Positions 25,172-34,395 are shown, numbered from the stretch's first letter. The stretch: 64,000 nucleotides of DNA from an uncultured Lachnospiraceae bacterium (GCA_947650155.1 CANSUS010000003.1:62001-126000), one strand, 5' to 3'. Made by a program: numbers and translations. Notes: a model not told the origin generated them from the sequence alone.

Positions 25172-25200
25172 AGTATACCATTATTTTCATCTTTCTACAA
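25172..25200 (-). promoter_or_regulatory. Sigma-A promoter of the HPr gene
   Basis: Minus strand TTGTAG (25195-25200) and TATACT (25172-25177) are 17 bases apart, about 80 bases upstream of the HPr ATG. Confidence 0.65.
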
Positions 25201-25220
25201 GGCATTGCACCTTATTTATG

Positions 25221-26570
25221 CTATAGCATGATATTCTGAATCAGTTCCGCCAGTTTCTCTGCCTCCCGCTCTATCAGCGCCTGATCCTTTCCTTCAATCA
25301 TAACACGCACTAACGGTTCGGTTCCGGATGGTCTGATTAATACTCTTCCCTCTCCTGCAAACTGCTTTTCAAGTGCGGTAATCGCTTCCGCAATTTCCGG
25401 ATAATCCATGTAATTTTCTTTTTTATGATTTGGCACTTTCGCATTTACAAGCGCCTGCGGCAATACTTCCATAATCTGTTTTAGTTCTGACAGGTTCTTT
25501 TTTGTATCCACCATAACCTGCAGCAGATGCAGTGCACTTAAAAGCCCGTCTCCTGTTGTGTTTTCATCAAGAAAAATCACATGTCCCGACTGTTCGCCGC
25601 CAAGACTTGCACCAATTTCCCGCATTCTTTCCAGTACATAACGGTCTCCGACCTTTGTCTGTTCTATATGAATCTTATTCTTCTCTCCCATCAGGAAAAA
25701 TCCCAAATTGCTCATAATAGTTGCAACAATGGTATCTTTTTTCAGTTTTCCCTGCTTTTTCATATGAAGTCCGACTATTGCCATGATCTGATCGCCATCT
25801 ACAACTTCTCCGTTTTCATCCACGGCAAGAAGTCTGTCTGCATCACCGTCAAAAGCCAGCCCGACCTGTGCTTTCTCATATACAACACGTGCCTTCAACT
25901 CTTCCATGTGGGTAGAACCGCAGTTTGCGTTGATATTGGTTCCATCCGGATTATTATGAATTGCTGCCACTTCCGCTCCCAATTCCTTGAGAGCTTCAAC
26001 AGAAGTATAGTATGCTGCACCTTCCGCACAATCCACTACAATTTTCATGCCGTTTAAGTTTACATTCACTGCACGGATCGCATGATTTATATACTCTTCT
26101 CTTGCATCTGTCCGATATTTAATCTTACCCACTCTGGACCCCACCGGGAATTTAATCTCTTTCATTCCCGAACGGATCAGCGCTTCTATTTCATCCTCCA
26201 GGGAATCCGGCAGTTTATATCCATTTCCATCAAAAAATTTGATTCCGTTAAATTCCACCGGATTATGGGATGCCGATATTACAACTCCTGCATCCACTTT
26301 GTATTTTTTTGTCAGGTAAGCAACTGCCGGTGTCGGCACTACGCCCACATAAACAACATTTGCCCCTACCGAACAGGCGCCTGCCATTAATGCGTTTGCA
26401 AGCATATCCCCGGAAATTCTTGTATCGCAGCCAACCATAATTGTCGGCTTATGCTCGTTTTCTTTTGAAAGTACATAAGCTCCTGCCTGCCCCAGCTGCA
26501 TTGCCAGCGTAGGCGTCAGTTCTTCATTTGCAACGCCCCTTACTCCATCTGTACCAAATAATCTAGCCAT
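25221..26570 (-). CDS. glmM: Phosphoglucosamine mutase
   Basis: A 449-residue enzyme that turns glucosamine-6-phosphate into glucosamine-1-phosphate for cell-wall UDP-GlcNAc. It starts MARLFGTDGVRGVAN. The active serine S101 is in VVISASHNPVEFNG, the metal loop is AFDGDADR, the sugar-binding loop is LGGEQSGH, and the C-terminal phosphate loop is RPSGTEPLVRVMIEG. It follows cdaA and cdaR by 18 bases in the conserved cdaA-cdaR-glmM order. In Bacillus, GlmM binds CdaA and lowers cyclic di-AMP synthesis. Confidence 0.95.
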   Translation of the reverse strand: MARLFGTDGVRGVANEELTPTLAMQLGQAGAYVLSKENEHKPTIMVGCDTRISGDMLANALMAGACSVGANVVYVGVVPTPAVAYLTKKYKVDAGVVISASHNPVEFNGIKFFDGNGYKLPDSLEDEIEALIRSGMKEIKFPVGSRVGKIKYRTDAREEYINHAIRAVNVNLNGMKIVVDCAEGAAYYTSVEALKELGAEVAAIHNNPDGTNINANCGSTHMEELKARVVYEKAQVGLAFDGDADRLLAVDENGEVVDGDQIMAIVGLHMKKQGKLKKDTIVATIMSNLGFFLMGEKNKIHIEQTKVGDRYVLERMREIGASLGGEQSGHVIFLDENTTGDGLLSALHLLQVMVDTKKNLSELKQIMEVLPQALVNAKVPNHKKENYMDYPEIAEAITALEKQFAGEGRVLIRPSGTEPLVRVMIEGKDQALIEREAEKLAELIQNIML

Positions 26571-26588
26571 ACCTATCCTCCATTCACA

Positions 26589-27863
26589 CTAACTTTCCGC
26601 TTTTTCTATGATTAACCGCACTTTAAGAGGTTCTACAATCGTAATATTTTCCCCCAAATCAAATGACACTTCAACCGTATAGCTTCCGGGCTCCAGAAGG
26701 CTTATATTCTTCTTCTGCATATATGCCCCAAAATCTATAACTCCGGTAATTTCTCCAGTCAATAACTCAGATACGTCAGCCTGTAGTCCGGCAATCTCCA
26801 ACGTCAGATCGCTGTCCTCTTCAAATTCAGCAGTAAATCCTTCCGGCACATTGATAACCTGAATATGATTTTCAGCAAGATTTAACTCTTTTCTCTGCTC
26901 TTCCTCAATCGGAATCACTACGCTTATCTTTCCATTAAACTCACTGTCCGCAAGCCTGATTCCTTCCGGCAGGTAACTTTTCAAATTAATGACAGCCGTT
27001 ACCTCTCCTGTTTTCCCGGATATATTGAGCGCTTCATCCGGTATGTCAATCTGTGTTACATTCTTGACTGCGTCCGCGCTGCCTGCTATCATAACTTCCG
27101 TCGGCATACCTGATATCTCTCCGCTCAGTCTGTAGCCCGGCGCGGGTGTCCCTGTTACTGCATATCTGATCGGTACGGTCTCCGTCTTCAATATCTCCAC
27201 AGAGACTTTAATCGAATCCACATTTTTCTTAATGCCGGTCGTCGGAATCTCATTGTCATCTGCATCATAAAGTTTCACGTCAGCATAGGTTACAATATCT
27301 GAAGTTGCGCCTGAAACATCCACGGACACTACCGCTTTTACAACTTCCGACACTTTAGATTCCGGTCCTGAAATCCGCACCTGATTCTGGTCTGTACTGA
27401 TTTCTCCGATAATGTATCCTTCCGTTACTTTGCCTGAAGTTGCAACCTTAAGTGCAGGTTTGAAGCTTTTTTCCGGCTCTATATTCAATTTAACGCTTTC
27501 TATACTTCCCTTAAAGTTTGTTATTTTATCATTGTATCTCCTGGAATAGTAAGAAATGTTAATTGTATTCGCCGCCGTAATATTATTAAAATCAGCAACG
27601 GCAACAATATCATCTTTGCTGAGCAGTTCTAAATAGGATCTTGGTGCACTTACTGTTACGGAAACAGTGTCCGTAGAATCCAGTATCTCGTACACAAGGT
27701 CTTCATCCGTAATTAAATTAGCGTTTTGAAGTCTGACCGGAATATTATCATACGTATTGCTTTTGACAGGATTATCTATATTTACGACAACAAGCCATAA
27801 AAGTGCGGCAAAAATAAATGAAAATAATTTCAGCCCCCAATTATTCGTCAGCCTTTTTTTCAT
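26589..27863 (-). CDS. cdaR: YbbR-domain regulator of diadenylate cyclase (CdaR)
   Basis: The 424-residue product has one N-terminal membrane helix (LKLFSFIFAALLWLVVVNI, about residues 11-29) and then an extracytoplasmic chain of four or so YbbR repeats. Repeat openings are visible as PVRLQN, PALKVATSGKVTEGYIIGEI, PIRYAVTGTPAPGYRLSGEI and HIQVINVPEGFTAEF. CdaR binds CdaA in the membrane and tunes its activity. The ATG at 27863 is preceded by GATGGGTACAAAA, a weak ribosome site in the recurring hairpin element. It is between cdaA and glmM as usual. Confidence 0.9.
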   Translation of the reverse strand: MKKRLTNNWGLKLFSFIFAALLWLVVVNIDNPVKSNTYDNIPVRLQNANLITDEDLVYEILDSTDTVSVTVSAPRSYLELLSKDDIVAVADFNNITAANTINISYYSRRYNDKITNFKGSIESVKLNIEPEKSFKPALKVATSGKVTEGYIIGEISTDQNQVRISGPESKVSEVVKAVVSVDVSGATSDIVTYADVKLYDADDNEIPTTGIKKNVDSIKVSVEILKTETVPIRYAVTGTPAPGYRLSGEISGMPTEVMIAGSADAVKNVTQIDIPDEALNISGKTGEVTAVINLKSYLPEGIRLADSEFNGKISVVIPIEEEQRKELNLAENHIQVINVPEGFTAEFEEDSDLTLEIAGLQADVSELLTGEITGVIDFGAYMQKKNISLLEPGSYTVEVSFDLGENITIVEPLKVRLIIEKAES

Positions 27864-27932
27864 TTTTGTACCCATCTGCGCGTTGCGACGCACATCAAAT
27901 CACTGGTTGAATACGCATTTTTATTCAACCTT
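27864..27932 (-). repeat. Double-hairpin intercistronic element, copy 5 (cdaR)
   Basis: The transcribed strand carries the hairpin at 27905-27930, whose 26 bases are identical to 19123-19148. It is followed by TGTGCG-TCGCAA-CGCGCA (27877-27894) and then GATGGGTACAAAA and ATG. Compared with the copy at 19076, one arm change turns a G-C pair into G-T, so the pairing is kept. The two copies lie about 8.8 kb apart in unrelated operons. Confidence 0.7.
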
Positions 27933-27945
27933 TCAGTCATGCTGC

Positions 27946-28824
27946 CTAAAATTTCTTTGCAGATTTAGATCTGCCTTTTAACTTCTTTAATATCGTTTTT
28001 TCTTCCAGTGCCTTATTCTGCGCTTTGATAAGTTCTTCACGCAGCCCGTCGACATCAAGATTACGCCTCAATACTCCATTATATGCTGTACTGATTTTCC
28101 CTGTTTCTTCAGAAACTATAATCGTAAGAGAATCTGTCACTTCTGAAATACCTACGCCCGCCCTGTGTCTGGTTCCCAATTCCTTACTGAGTCCCATATT
28201 GTCTGAAAGCGGAAGATAACAGGTTGCCGAAGTAATCCTGTCTCCGCGTACAATAACAGCACCGTCATGCAGCGGTGTATTATGTTCAAAAATATTTATG
28301 AGAAGCTGGCTTGTTACCACTCCGTCTACCACAATACCAGTTCTCTCATAATCACTGAGGCTGTGTTCCTGTTCAATCACAATCAGGGCCCCCGTCTTCA
28401 CTTTTCCCATTTCAACACAGGCTTTCACAATCTCCTGAATTGTTTTGTCCGAAAACCGTCCATCTGTTTCTTTTTTTGTATCAAACGAAACAATAGAAGA
28501 AAGAATATTCTTTCTTCCCAGTTCTTCCAACGCTTTACGAAGCTCGGGCTGCAAAACAACTACCAGAGCTATGACTGCAAGGCTCAGCACATTTTCCGCA
28601 ATCCATAAAATCGTACTCATGTCCAAAATTGCAGCAATCAGCAGAAAAATAAGAATCATACTTATTCCCTTTAACAGTGACCATGCTTTCGTGTTTTTGA
28701 TCCACACCATAATATAGTACACCAAAAAAGTGATGATGATAATTTCCGCCACATCTGTCCATTCGATATTTGGAATATGCAGAGTTTCAAGATAAGTCTG
28801 CATAAAATTTGAGATTTGCTGCAT
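27946..28824 (-). CDS. cdaA: Diadenylate cyclase CdaA
   Basis: The 292-residue product has three N-terminal membrane helices (about 27-42, 53-69, 76-92) and a DisA_N cyclase domain. The catalytic DGA motif is D187-A189 in TPLHDGAVIVRG and the RHR motif is R219-R221 in LGTRHRAGVG. It makes cyclic di-AMP from two ATP and controls potassium and cell-wall balance. It heads cdaR and glmM and lies 33 bases after a membrane protein gene of unknown function. Confidence 0.95.
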   Translation of the reverse strand: MQQISNFMQTYLETLHIPNIEWTDVAEIIIITFLVYYIMVWIKNTKAWSLLKGISMILIFLLIAAILDMSTILWIAENVLSLAVIALVVVLQPELRKALEELGRKNILSSIVSFDTKKETDGRFSDKTIQEIVKACVEMGKVKTGALIVIEQEHSLSDYERTGIVVDGVVTSQLLINIFEHNTPLHDGAVIVRGDRITSATCYLPLSDNMGLSKELGTRHRAGVGISEVTDSLTIIVSEETGKISTAYNGVLRRNLDVDGLREELIKAQNKALEEKTILKKLKGRSKSAKKF

Positions 28825-28857
28825 AATAGCTCATTCCAGTCTTAAAAAATTTGGCAA

Positions 28858-30054
28858 TTAATCTTTATGATTTAAAGAACTTCTCTCACCGCCATGTTGA
28901 GGAGTCCTGTTTGCAACATTATTTACTGTATTGACAGTTCTTACCGTACCTGCAGACTTTGAACCGGCAGATGCAGCGCCTACAGTTCTGGAAGCGGCTG
29001 CTCCTGTTCCATGCGAGGCGCCTGCCCCATGAGAAGCGCCGGATGACTGTGTTGATTCAGTCCTTGCCCTGGCCGCGCTGTTCACTGTATTGACTGTTCT
29101 TGGCATCGTTTTGTTTACTGTACTTTGATTTTTTTGTGTATTTATTTTTTTTACAGTCTTTGCAGGTGTGGCTACGCTCAGTTTGGGAACCGCTTTTACA
29201 TAATAATAATATTCATCGTCTTCAAACTGCACCCGTTCCGTACGGCTGTAGTCTACGCTGAATATGAAAAACTGCAGGACTTTGGCAAGCAGCAGTGAAA
29301 TAATACTTCCCACCATGATACCTATGATAGAAACGTTTGTATCATACATAAGGTCTCCTATCAAAAGCATCATCACATTTACAAGGCTTCCGGCAACCAT
29401 CGCTATAGTCCAACTATGGTCAATAGACAGTCTTCTGATCAGATAAACAATAATCAAAGTAACCGCAAAAGCAGCTACCGTGACCACCATAGCCTTATTA
29501 TCAATCAGTCCATCGATCAAATACCGGAATTTGGCGGTAATTTCATCCTCCATTGCATTGATCGTTGTATTGTTTTCATTAATAAAGTTCAGAAAAAAGT
29601 AAAGTATGGTTCCACATCCTACAGAAATAACCGATGCCGGCGTACCTACAAGTCCCATCGCTAATGGCATAATGTATGGAATCTTCAGTACAAATGCCAT
29701 TGGGGTTAACAATAAAATCACAAGATCTCCCGGCGCAAATCTAAAATACAATAACATCATAACCAGCATCAGCATAAAAGCAACAATGGCACATTCCATA
29801 GACAACGTATATAAATGCAGCAGCACAAATACTCCTGAAAACACTACAACACATCCGACTGGTAAAAAGGAACACATCAATGCCACAACCAGTACTATCG
29901 CCAGACTTTCAATACGATGCATATATCCAATTTTATTATTTATCATTATCAGCGCTGCAAAAGCAAATATAAATTTACATACCGGCCATAAATAAATCTC
30001 ATATTTACTGTAAAAATTTTTCAAATATTCCTTTGCAACTAGTAATTTTGTCAT
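28858..30054 (-). CDS. Polytopic membrane protein with a low-complexity cytoplasmic tail, function unknown
   Basis: I do not recognise a named family with certainty. The 398-residue protein has about eight to ten hydrophobic segments up to residue 285, then FSVDYSRTERVQFEDDEYYYYVKAVPKL. A tail of about 110 residues follows, rich in Ser, Ala, Gly, Asn and Thr. The tail contains a doubled motif RTVNTVN (near residues 319 and 374) and paired GASHGAG/GASHGTG units. The ATG at 30054 follows ATAGGAGCAATT. It is in the same transcript direction as cdaA, 33 bases before it, and after a small membrane protein (26-base gap), so a cell-envelope role is likely but unproven. Confidence 0.7.
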   Translation of the reverse strand: MTKLLVAKEYLKNFYSKYEIYLWPVCKFIFAFAALIMINNKIGYMHRIESLAIVLVVALMCSFLPVGCVVVFSGVFVLLHLYTLSMECAIVAFMLMLVMMLLYFRFAPGDLVILLLTPMAFVLKIPYIMPLAMGLVGTPASVISVGCGTILYFFLNFINENNTTINAMEDEITAKFRYLIDGLIDNKAMVVTVAAFAVTLIIVYLIRRLSIDHSWTIAMVAGSLVNVMMLLIGDLMYDTNVSIIGIMVGSIISLLLAKVLQFFIFSVDYSRTERVQFEDDEYYYYVKAVPKLSVATPAKTVKKINTQKNQSTVNKTMPRTVNTVNSAARARTESTQSSGASHGAGASHGTGAAASRTVGAASAGSKSAGTVRTVNTVNNVANRTPQHGGERSSLNHKD

Positions 30055-30080
30055 AATTGCTCCTATCCGCATATCCGGGC
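30055..30080 (-). promoter_or_regulatory. ATAGGAGC start element with weak hairpin, copy 6 (membrane protein)
   Basis: The whole 26-base gap reads GCCCGGATATGCGGATAGGAGCAATT (minus strand, split here as GCCCGGATATGCGG and ATAGGAGCAATT) before the ATG. CCG/CGG can pair around a six-base loop. ATAGGAGC again stands 12 bases before the ATG. Confidence 0.45.
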
Positions 30081-30467
30081 CTATTTTTCATAAATACCAG
30101 ACAGCTTCTTCAGATTACTATAATAGCGTTTTAAACTTTTTTTGACTTTATTATAACGTCTCCAATACACAATATATGTGATCACGACATACCCCCCTGT
30201 CACAACAAGATATGCCGTCAATACTTCTCTGGCAAATTCAAGCAGATCCATCTTATAGATATCCTGCATAAATACCTCAAAATCGTAAAATATAAACATG
30301 CCAAAAACTATCACAAATGCAATCGTTGCACTTATGATAGAATTCAGCACTTGAAACCCTATATAGTCACCACGGAAATAATTCCCGACTTTGACATTTT
30401 TTTTCCCTTCATGCGCTTCATATGATGCCATATGAGTCATCAATATGATCCTATCTTCGTTTAACAT
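30081..30467 (-). CDS. Small membrane protein, function unknown
   Basis: A 128-residue protein with two clear membrane helices (SIISATIAFVIVFGMFIFY at about 43-61 and VLTAYLVVTGGYVVITYIVYW at about 82-102) and a basic C-terminus RRYNKVKKSLKRYYSNLKKL that should be cytoplasmic. I recognise no functional motif. It lies 18 bases after the YvyF-like gene and 27 bases before the larger membrane protein gene, so the two membrane proteins may work together. Confidence 0.72.
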   Translation of the reverse strand: MLNEDRIILMTHMASYEAHEGKKNVKVGNYFRGDYIGFQVLNSIISATIAFVIVFGMFIFYDFEVFMQDIYKMDLLEFAREVLTAYLVVTGGYVVITYIVYWRRYNKVKKSLKRYYSNLKKLSGIYEK

Positions 30468-30484
30468 TGAAAACTCCTGTTATT

Positions 30485-30895
30485 TTACTCGCTAAGGAAA
30501 CGCATTTTCGGATTTTCACGCGTATCCTTTTTCTTATCCACTTTCTTTACCGCCTGCTTGGCAGCGGCCTTATCCAACTCATTGATCATTCCGGTTTTAC
30601 ATTTATCGCAAAATCTTCCTGAACGGATCATTGTCCCACAAAGCTCACAGTCAATACCTACCGGTGAATCTGCTGAAAATTCCAGCCTTTCTTCTCTTAC
30701 CCACTGCTTAATCTGGCGGACTTCTACTTCGCACGCTTCAGCTACTTCCGTAATGCCTGCATTTTTATTTTCCCTGATATAATCCTTAACTTCCTGAAAT
30801 TTCTTTTCTAATCCCTCTCTGCAGGAAGGGCAAACCGGCGTTCCTGATACATAGTTAAATAATCTTCCACACTTTTTGCAATTTCTTACATTCAT
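30485..30895 (-). CDS. yvyF: Flagellar operon protein, YvyF-like zinc-ribbon and HTH
   Basis: A 136-residue protein with an N-terminal zinc ribbon (CKKCGRLFNYVSGTPVCPSC, Cys at 6, 9, 22, 25), a helix-turn-helix-like middle (ITEVAEACEVEVRQIKQWVREERL), and a second four-Cys ribbon (CELCGTMIRSGRFCDKC). This is the layout of the YvyF/TIGR03826 flagellar operon proteins. In Bacillus yvyF follows comFC and precedes flgM; here comFC also lies directly upstream, but no flgM follows. It is probably a regulator of flagellar gene expression. Confidence 0.82.
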   Translation of the reverse strand: MNVRNCKKCGRLFNYVSGTPVCPSCREGLEKKFQEVKDYIRENKNAGITEVAEACEVEVRQIKQWVREERLEFSADSPVGIDCELCGTMIRSGRFCDKCKTGMINELDKAAAKQAVKKVDKKKDTRENPKMRFLSE

Positions 30896-30916
30896 AATGA
30901 TCCCAATCCTTTCCCG

Positions 30917-31627
30917 TTATATGTTTCCAATTGCCAGCGTCAAAACGTAGACTTTCTCTATTCCTGCCCGTTTTAAAATCCTTGTCGCCTCATCTACAGT
31001 ACTTCCCGTTGTATAAATATCATCAATTACTATAATCGTACTTAATTTTACATCATTTTTACTTATTTTAAAAGCCTTTTTCAAATTATTTTGTCTTTGG
31101 ACAGCATTCAGTTCTTTTTGCGGCGTTGTTTTTCTACATCTTACCAGCAATTTACTTTCTACAGGGATGTCTAATCTCTTCCCCAGCTGCTCCGCCAAAA
31201 GTTCCGCCTGATTATATCCCCGTTTTCTTTTTCTCGTTTCATGGATTGGTATGGGAATCAATGCGTCAGCATCCCACTCTTTTATAATGTCCCTAAACCT
31301 TTCGGATAATTCCTCCCCAAAAAATTCTGCATATTCTCTTCTTTTCGCATACTTAAAACGATATATGGAAGCTGCCGCGCTTTCATATTCATACAGACTT
31401 TTCCCCTGGATAAATTCATGCTCTCTCTGCCTGCACTCCGCACAATATTCTTCGTTTTCCTGCAACAGCGGTTTCCCACATTTCATACAGTGTTCTTCCG
31501 GTACATATTTCAGTTTACTTCTACAGGAAATACATATCTTTTTCCCAGCCGGATTTACCGGATTGTCACACACCGGGCATCTTCTTGGGAACAGTAGTTC
31601 TCTGATCCACCAAAATATCTTTTTCAA
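30917..31627 (-). CDS. comFC: ComF family protein (ComFC-like phosphoribosyltransferase)
   Basis: A 236-residue protein with an N-terminal double zinc ribbon (LFPRRCPVCDNPV, CISCRSKL, HCMKCGKPL, YCAECRQRE) and a C-terminal phosphoribosyltransferase-like domain. The domain includes IPIPIHETRKRKRGYNQAELLAEQL and the PRPP loop TIIVIDDIYTTGST. ComFC acts in DNA uptake in competent Firmicutes. The length agrees with the family. It lies 22 bases after recD2 and 21 bases before yvyF. Confidence 0.9.
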   Translation of the reverse strand: MKKIFWWIRELLFPRRCPVCDNPVNPAGKKICISCRSKLKYVPEEHCMKCGKPLLQENEEYCAECRQREHEFIQGKSLYEYESAAASIYRFKYAKRREYAEFFGEELSERFRDIIKEWDADALIPIPIHETRKRKRGYNQAELLAEQLGKRLDIPVESKLLVRCRKTTPQKELNAVQRQNNLKKAFKISKNDVKLSTIIVIDDIYTTGSTVDEATRILKRAGIEKVYVLTLAIGNI

Positions 31628-31649
31628 GTTCCTCTGTCGTCCCCCCTGC

Positions 31650-33884
31650 TTACCTTTGTTCCCTGATCATTTCCCTGATTCTCTTTTCCAGTCCGGTATA
31701 CCGTACTCTCTCGCTTTTATTTTCTATCATCACGCCCAGCATTTTGCTGCTCCCAAGAATGGTAACACACTTTTTTGCCCGGGTTACACCGGTATACAAC
31801 AGATTTCTGTTAAAAAGCATGCCCGGACCCGTCAGGATTGGCATAACCACTGCCGGATATTCGCTTCCCTGTGATTTGTGTATCGTAATCGCATAAGCAA
31901 GCTCTATTTCGTCAAGCTGCGCATAAGCATAAGTTACCAGACGTTTCTCGTCATATTCTACCACCACTGTCTGAGAATAGTCATTGATTTCTTTAATGAT
32001 CCCTGTATCCCCATTAAAAATACCCATTCCCTTATCCACGGGTATCCCATATCGGCTCACCACTTCCCATTCGAGCTGATAATTATTTTTGATCTGCATG
32101 ACCTTATCCCCTGTCCGGAAAATCCCTTCCCCATAAATATGCTCCGTTTTAGATGCATCCGGAGGATTCAGATATTGCTGCAATATTCTGTTTAAAACTT
32201 CAACGCCCAGACTTCCTTTCCGCATTGGAGTAAGTACCTGCACATCATAAGGCGCCGCCTCTACATAACGGGGAATTTTATCACTGACAAGCTGAACCAT
32301 ATGTTTATAGATAACATTTACGTCACTTCTTTCCAAAAAAAAGAAATCCTTACTCTTGTTATCTAACTTTATAGATTCTCCCCTGTTGATTCGGTGCGCG
32401 TTTACTACAATATCACTCTCTCCCGCCTGTCTGAATATTTTTTTCAATATCACCACCGGAAAGCAGCTGCTTGCAATCAAATCTTTCAGTATCTGTCCCG
32501 GACCGACAGAAGGAAGCTGATCCACATCCCCTACCATAATCAGCCTCGTTCCCACACTTATGGCTTTCAGAAGCGCCTGGAATAAATGCAGATCTACCAT
32601 AGACATTTCATCTATAATGACCACATCCGCTTCCAGAGGATTTTCTTCATTTCTTTCAAATTTAATATTTTTCCTTTCTTCCGTTAATGCCCCATTTAAT
32701 TCCAGCATACGGTGAATTGTCTTTGCCTCGTATCCGGTAGCCTCTGTCATTCTTTTGGCAGCACGTCCCGTCGGCGCTGCAAGCAGGATATCCATCCCTT
32801 CCACTTCAAAGTATCTTATCATCGTATTAATGGTAGTCGTCTTTCCTGTTCCCGGTCCGCCCGACAAAAGAAAAATACCGTTTTTTATACTCTCAAGCAC
32901 TGCCTTTCTCTGAAGTACATCCAGTTCAATTCCAAGGTCTGCTTCGATTTCTTTTATCTTGTTTTCTATTTTTTTCTCTTCAGCCTCTGGGATTCCTTCT
33001 TCCCCACCCATGCTGATATTCAGGTCATGCAGCATTTTTGCACAGTTCAGTTCAGCATAATAGTATGGCATAGCGTAAACACACTCTTCTTTTATCACAA
33101 TCTTTTTTTCCATCATAAGATTTGCCAGCTGCGATTCCAGTACTTCTTCGTCCAAGTCTAAAAGTTCCGCGCTTCTTTTCAGCAGTTCCGTTTTCTCAAG
33201 ATAACAATGCCCTTCCTGCGCCGCCTGTGACAAAATATAGACAATCCCACTGCGTATCCGATAATCTGAATCCATATGTATTCCTATTTTTGATGCAATT
33301 TCATCTGCAGTCCGAAATCCCACACCAGTGATATCTTCTGCAAGTTTATATGGATTCTCTCTCATAATTCCGTAAATGCTCATTCCGTAAGTATTATATA
33401 TTTTAACCGCAAGTGTATTGGATATCCCATACTGCTGCAAAAATACCATCGCCTCACGCATATCTTTTTTCTCTTCTGCCAGAATCGCGATTTCCCTTGC
33501 TTTATTTTCACTGATTCCTTTTATCTGTGCAAGCCTCTCCGGTTCCTCTTCAATAATACGGAAAGTATCACTTCCGAATTCTTTTACAATTCTTGCCGCT
33601 AAAGCCGGACCAATCCCTTTGATTGCACCGGAGCCAAGATATCTTTCCATACTTGCCGCATCCTCCGGCGGCACAATACGGTAATTCGCTACTTTCAGCT
33701 GCGTTCCATAAACCGGATGTTCCACATATTCCCCCTGCACTTCCAGACTCTCGCCCTGATCAATGTCTTTTAATGTGCCTACACAGGTAATATCTTCTTT
33801 TTCACATGATAAAACTAATATCGTATATCCGTTTTCACTGTTGCGGTATATAATATGATCCACATATCCCTTTTGATTTTCCAT
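31650..33884 (-). CDS. recD2: RecD2-type 5'-3' DNA helicase
   Basis: The 744-residue SF1B helicase starts with an OB-like N-terminal domain (GYVDHIIYRNSENGYTILVL). Helix-hairpin-helix repeats follow (GSGAIKGIGPALAARIVKEFG and the following AQIKGISENKAREI). The motor domains hold Walker A LSGGPGTGKTTTIN, Walker B VVIIDEMSMVD, GDVDQLPSVGPGQ and the C-terminal AITIHKSQGSEYPAVVMP and LLYTGVTRAKK. RecD2 acts alone, not as part of RecBCD, in replication fork repair. It is the first gene of the recD2-comFC-yvyF run. Confidence 0.93.
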   Translation of the reverse strand: MENQKGYVDHIIYRNSENGYTILVLSCEKEDITCVGTLKDIDQGESLEVQGEYVEHPVYGTQLKVANYRIVPPEDAASMERYLGSGAIKGIGPALAARIVKEFGSDTFRIIEEEPERLAQIKGISENKAREIAILAEEKKDMREAMVFLQQYGISNTLAVKIYNTYGMSIYGIMRENPYKLAEDITGVGFRTADEIASKIGIHMDSDYRIRSGIVYILSQAAQEGHCYLEKTELLKRSAELLDLDEEVLESQLANLMMEKKIVIKEECVYAMPYYYAELNCAKMLHDLNISMGGEEGIPEAEEKKIENKIKEIEADLGIELDVLQRKAVLESIKNGIFLLSGGPGTGKTTTINTMIRYFEVEGMDILLAAPTGRAAKRMTEATGYEAKTIHRMLELNGALTEERKNIKFERNEENPLEADVVIIDEMSMVDLHLFQALLKAISVGTRLIMVGDVDQLPSVGPGQILKDLIASSCFPVVILKKIFRQAGESDIVVNAHRINRGESIKLDNKSKDFFFLERSDVNVIYKHMVQLVSDKIPRYVEAAPYDVQVLTPMRKGSLGVEVLNRILQQYLNPPDASKTEHIYGEGIFRTGDKVMQIKNNYQLEWEVVSRYGIPVDKGMGIFNGDTGIIKEINDYSQTVVVEYDEKRLVTYAYAQLDEIELAYAITIHKSQGSEYPAVVMPILTGPGMLFNRNLLYTGVTRAKKCVTILGSSKMLGVMIENKSERVRYTGLEKRIREMIREQR

Positions 33885-33963
33885 AGTTTTCCGTCATACC
33901 TTTCCACTCACCATACAGTCGGAATATCCATTATCCGAAACGCACGCACTGCAGGGCACATTA

Positions 33964-34005
33964 CATTATAAAAGGGCTGCTATTCCCTGCAGCCCCTTTA
34001 TAATG
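33964..34005 (-). terminator. Strong intrinsic terminator after flgJ (near-symmetric)
   Basis: A long hairpin with arms 33964-33980 and 33989-34005 (CATTATAAAGGGGCTGC on the minus strand against its near-complement) and an eight-base loop. The GC-rich core GGGCTGC/GCAGCCC is followed by TTTT on the minus strand and preceded by AAA, so it could stop transcription in both directions. It ends the mbl-flhO-flhP-flgJ transcript. Confidence 0.75.
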
Positions 34006-34040
34006 CAAAAATACACACAATATATTTCATTATTTACTAC

Positions 34041-34382
34041 TTATACATTATATGTAACCTTCATCTGATCATAGAGCATCTGTGCCAAACCAAGACTGTT
34101 GGTTTCCGTTGACTGTGCAGCTATCTCCTGAATCATATTGTCTTTAAAATAATCAACTAACGCAGCGTTAGAACCGCCTTCCTCTGATTTAGGTATCGTT
34201 TTCATCATTTCCTTAAATACCTGCTCTAAAAAATATGCTTCAAACTGCTTACACGCATCCATCAGTTCATCATCCGTTGCCGTAGAATAATCCTTCTTCA
34301 GCTTCAGAGATTCCTGTGTCTTTTCAGCAGATGCCTGACTTGAAATATAGTTTGTATACATATTCATATTTCCAATATCCAT
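34041..34382 (-). CDS. flgJ: Flagellar rod-binding protein (FlgJ N-terminal domain type)
   Basis: A 113-residue protein with the rod-binding domain DELMDACKQFEAYFLEQVFKEMMKTIP and FKDNMIQEIAAQSTETNSLGLAQMLYDQM. In enterobacteria this domain helps cap the growing flagellar rod. The muramidase half of enteric FlgJ is absent, as is usual in Firmicutes. ATG at 34382 follows GGAGGATTGAT. It lies 13 bases after the flgG-like gene. Confidence 0.87.
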   Translation of the reverse strand: MDIGNMNMYTNYISSQASAEKTQESLKLKKDYSTATDDELMDACKQFEAYFLEQVFKEMMKTIPKSEEGGSNAALVDYFKDNMIQEIAAQSTETNSLGLAQMLYDQMKVTYNV

Positions 34383-34395
34383 ATCAATCCTCCGA

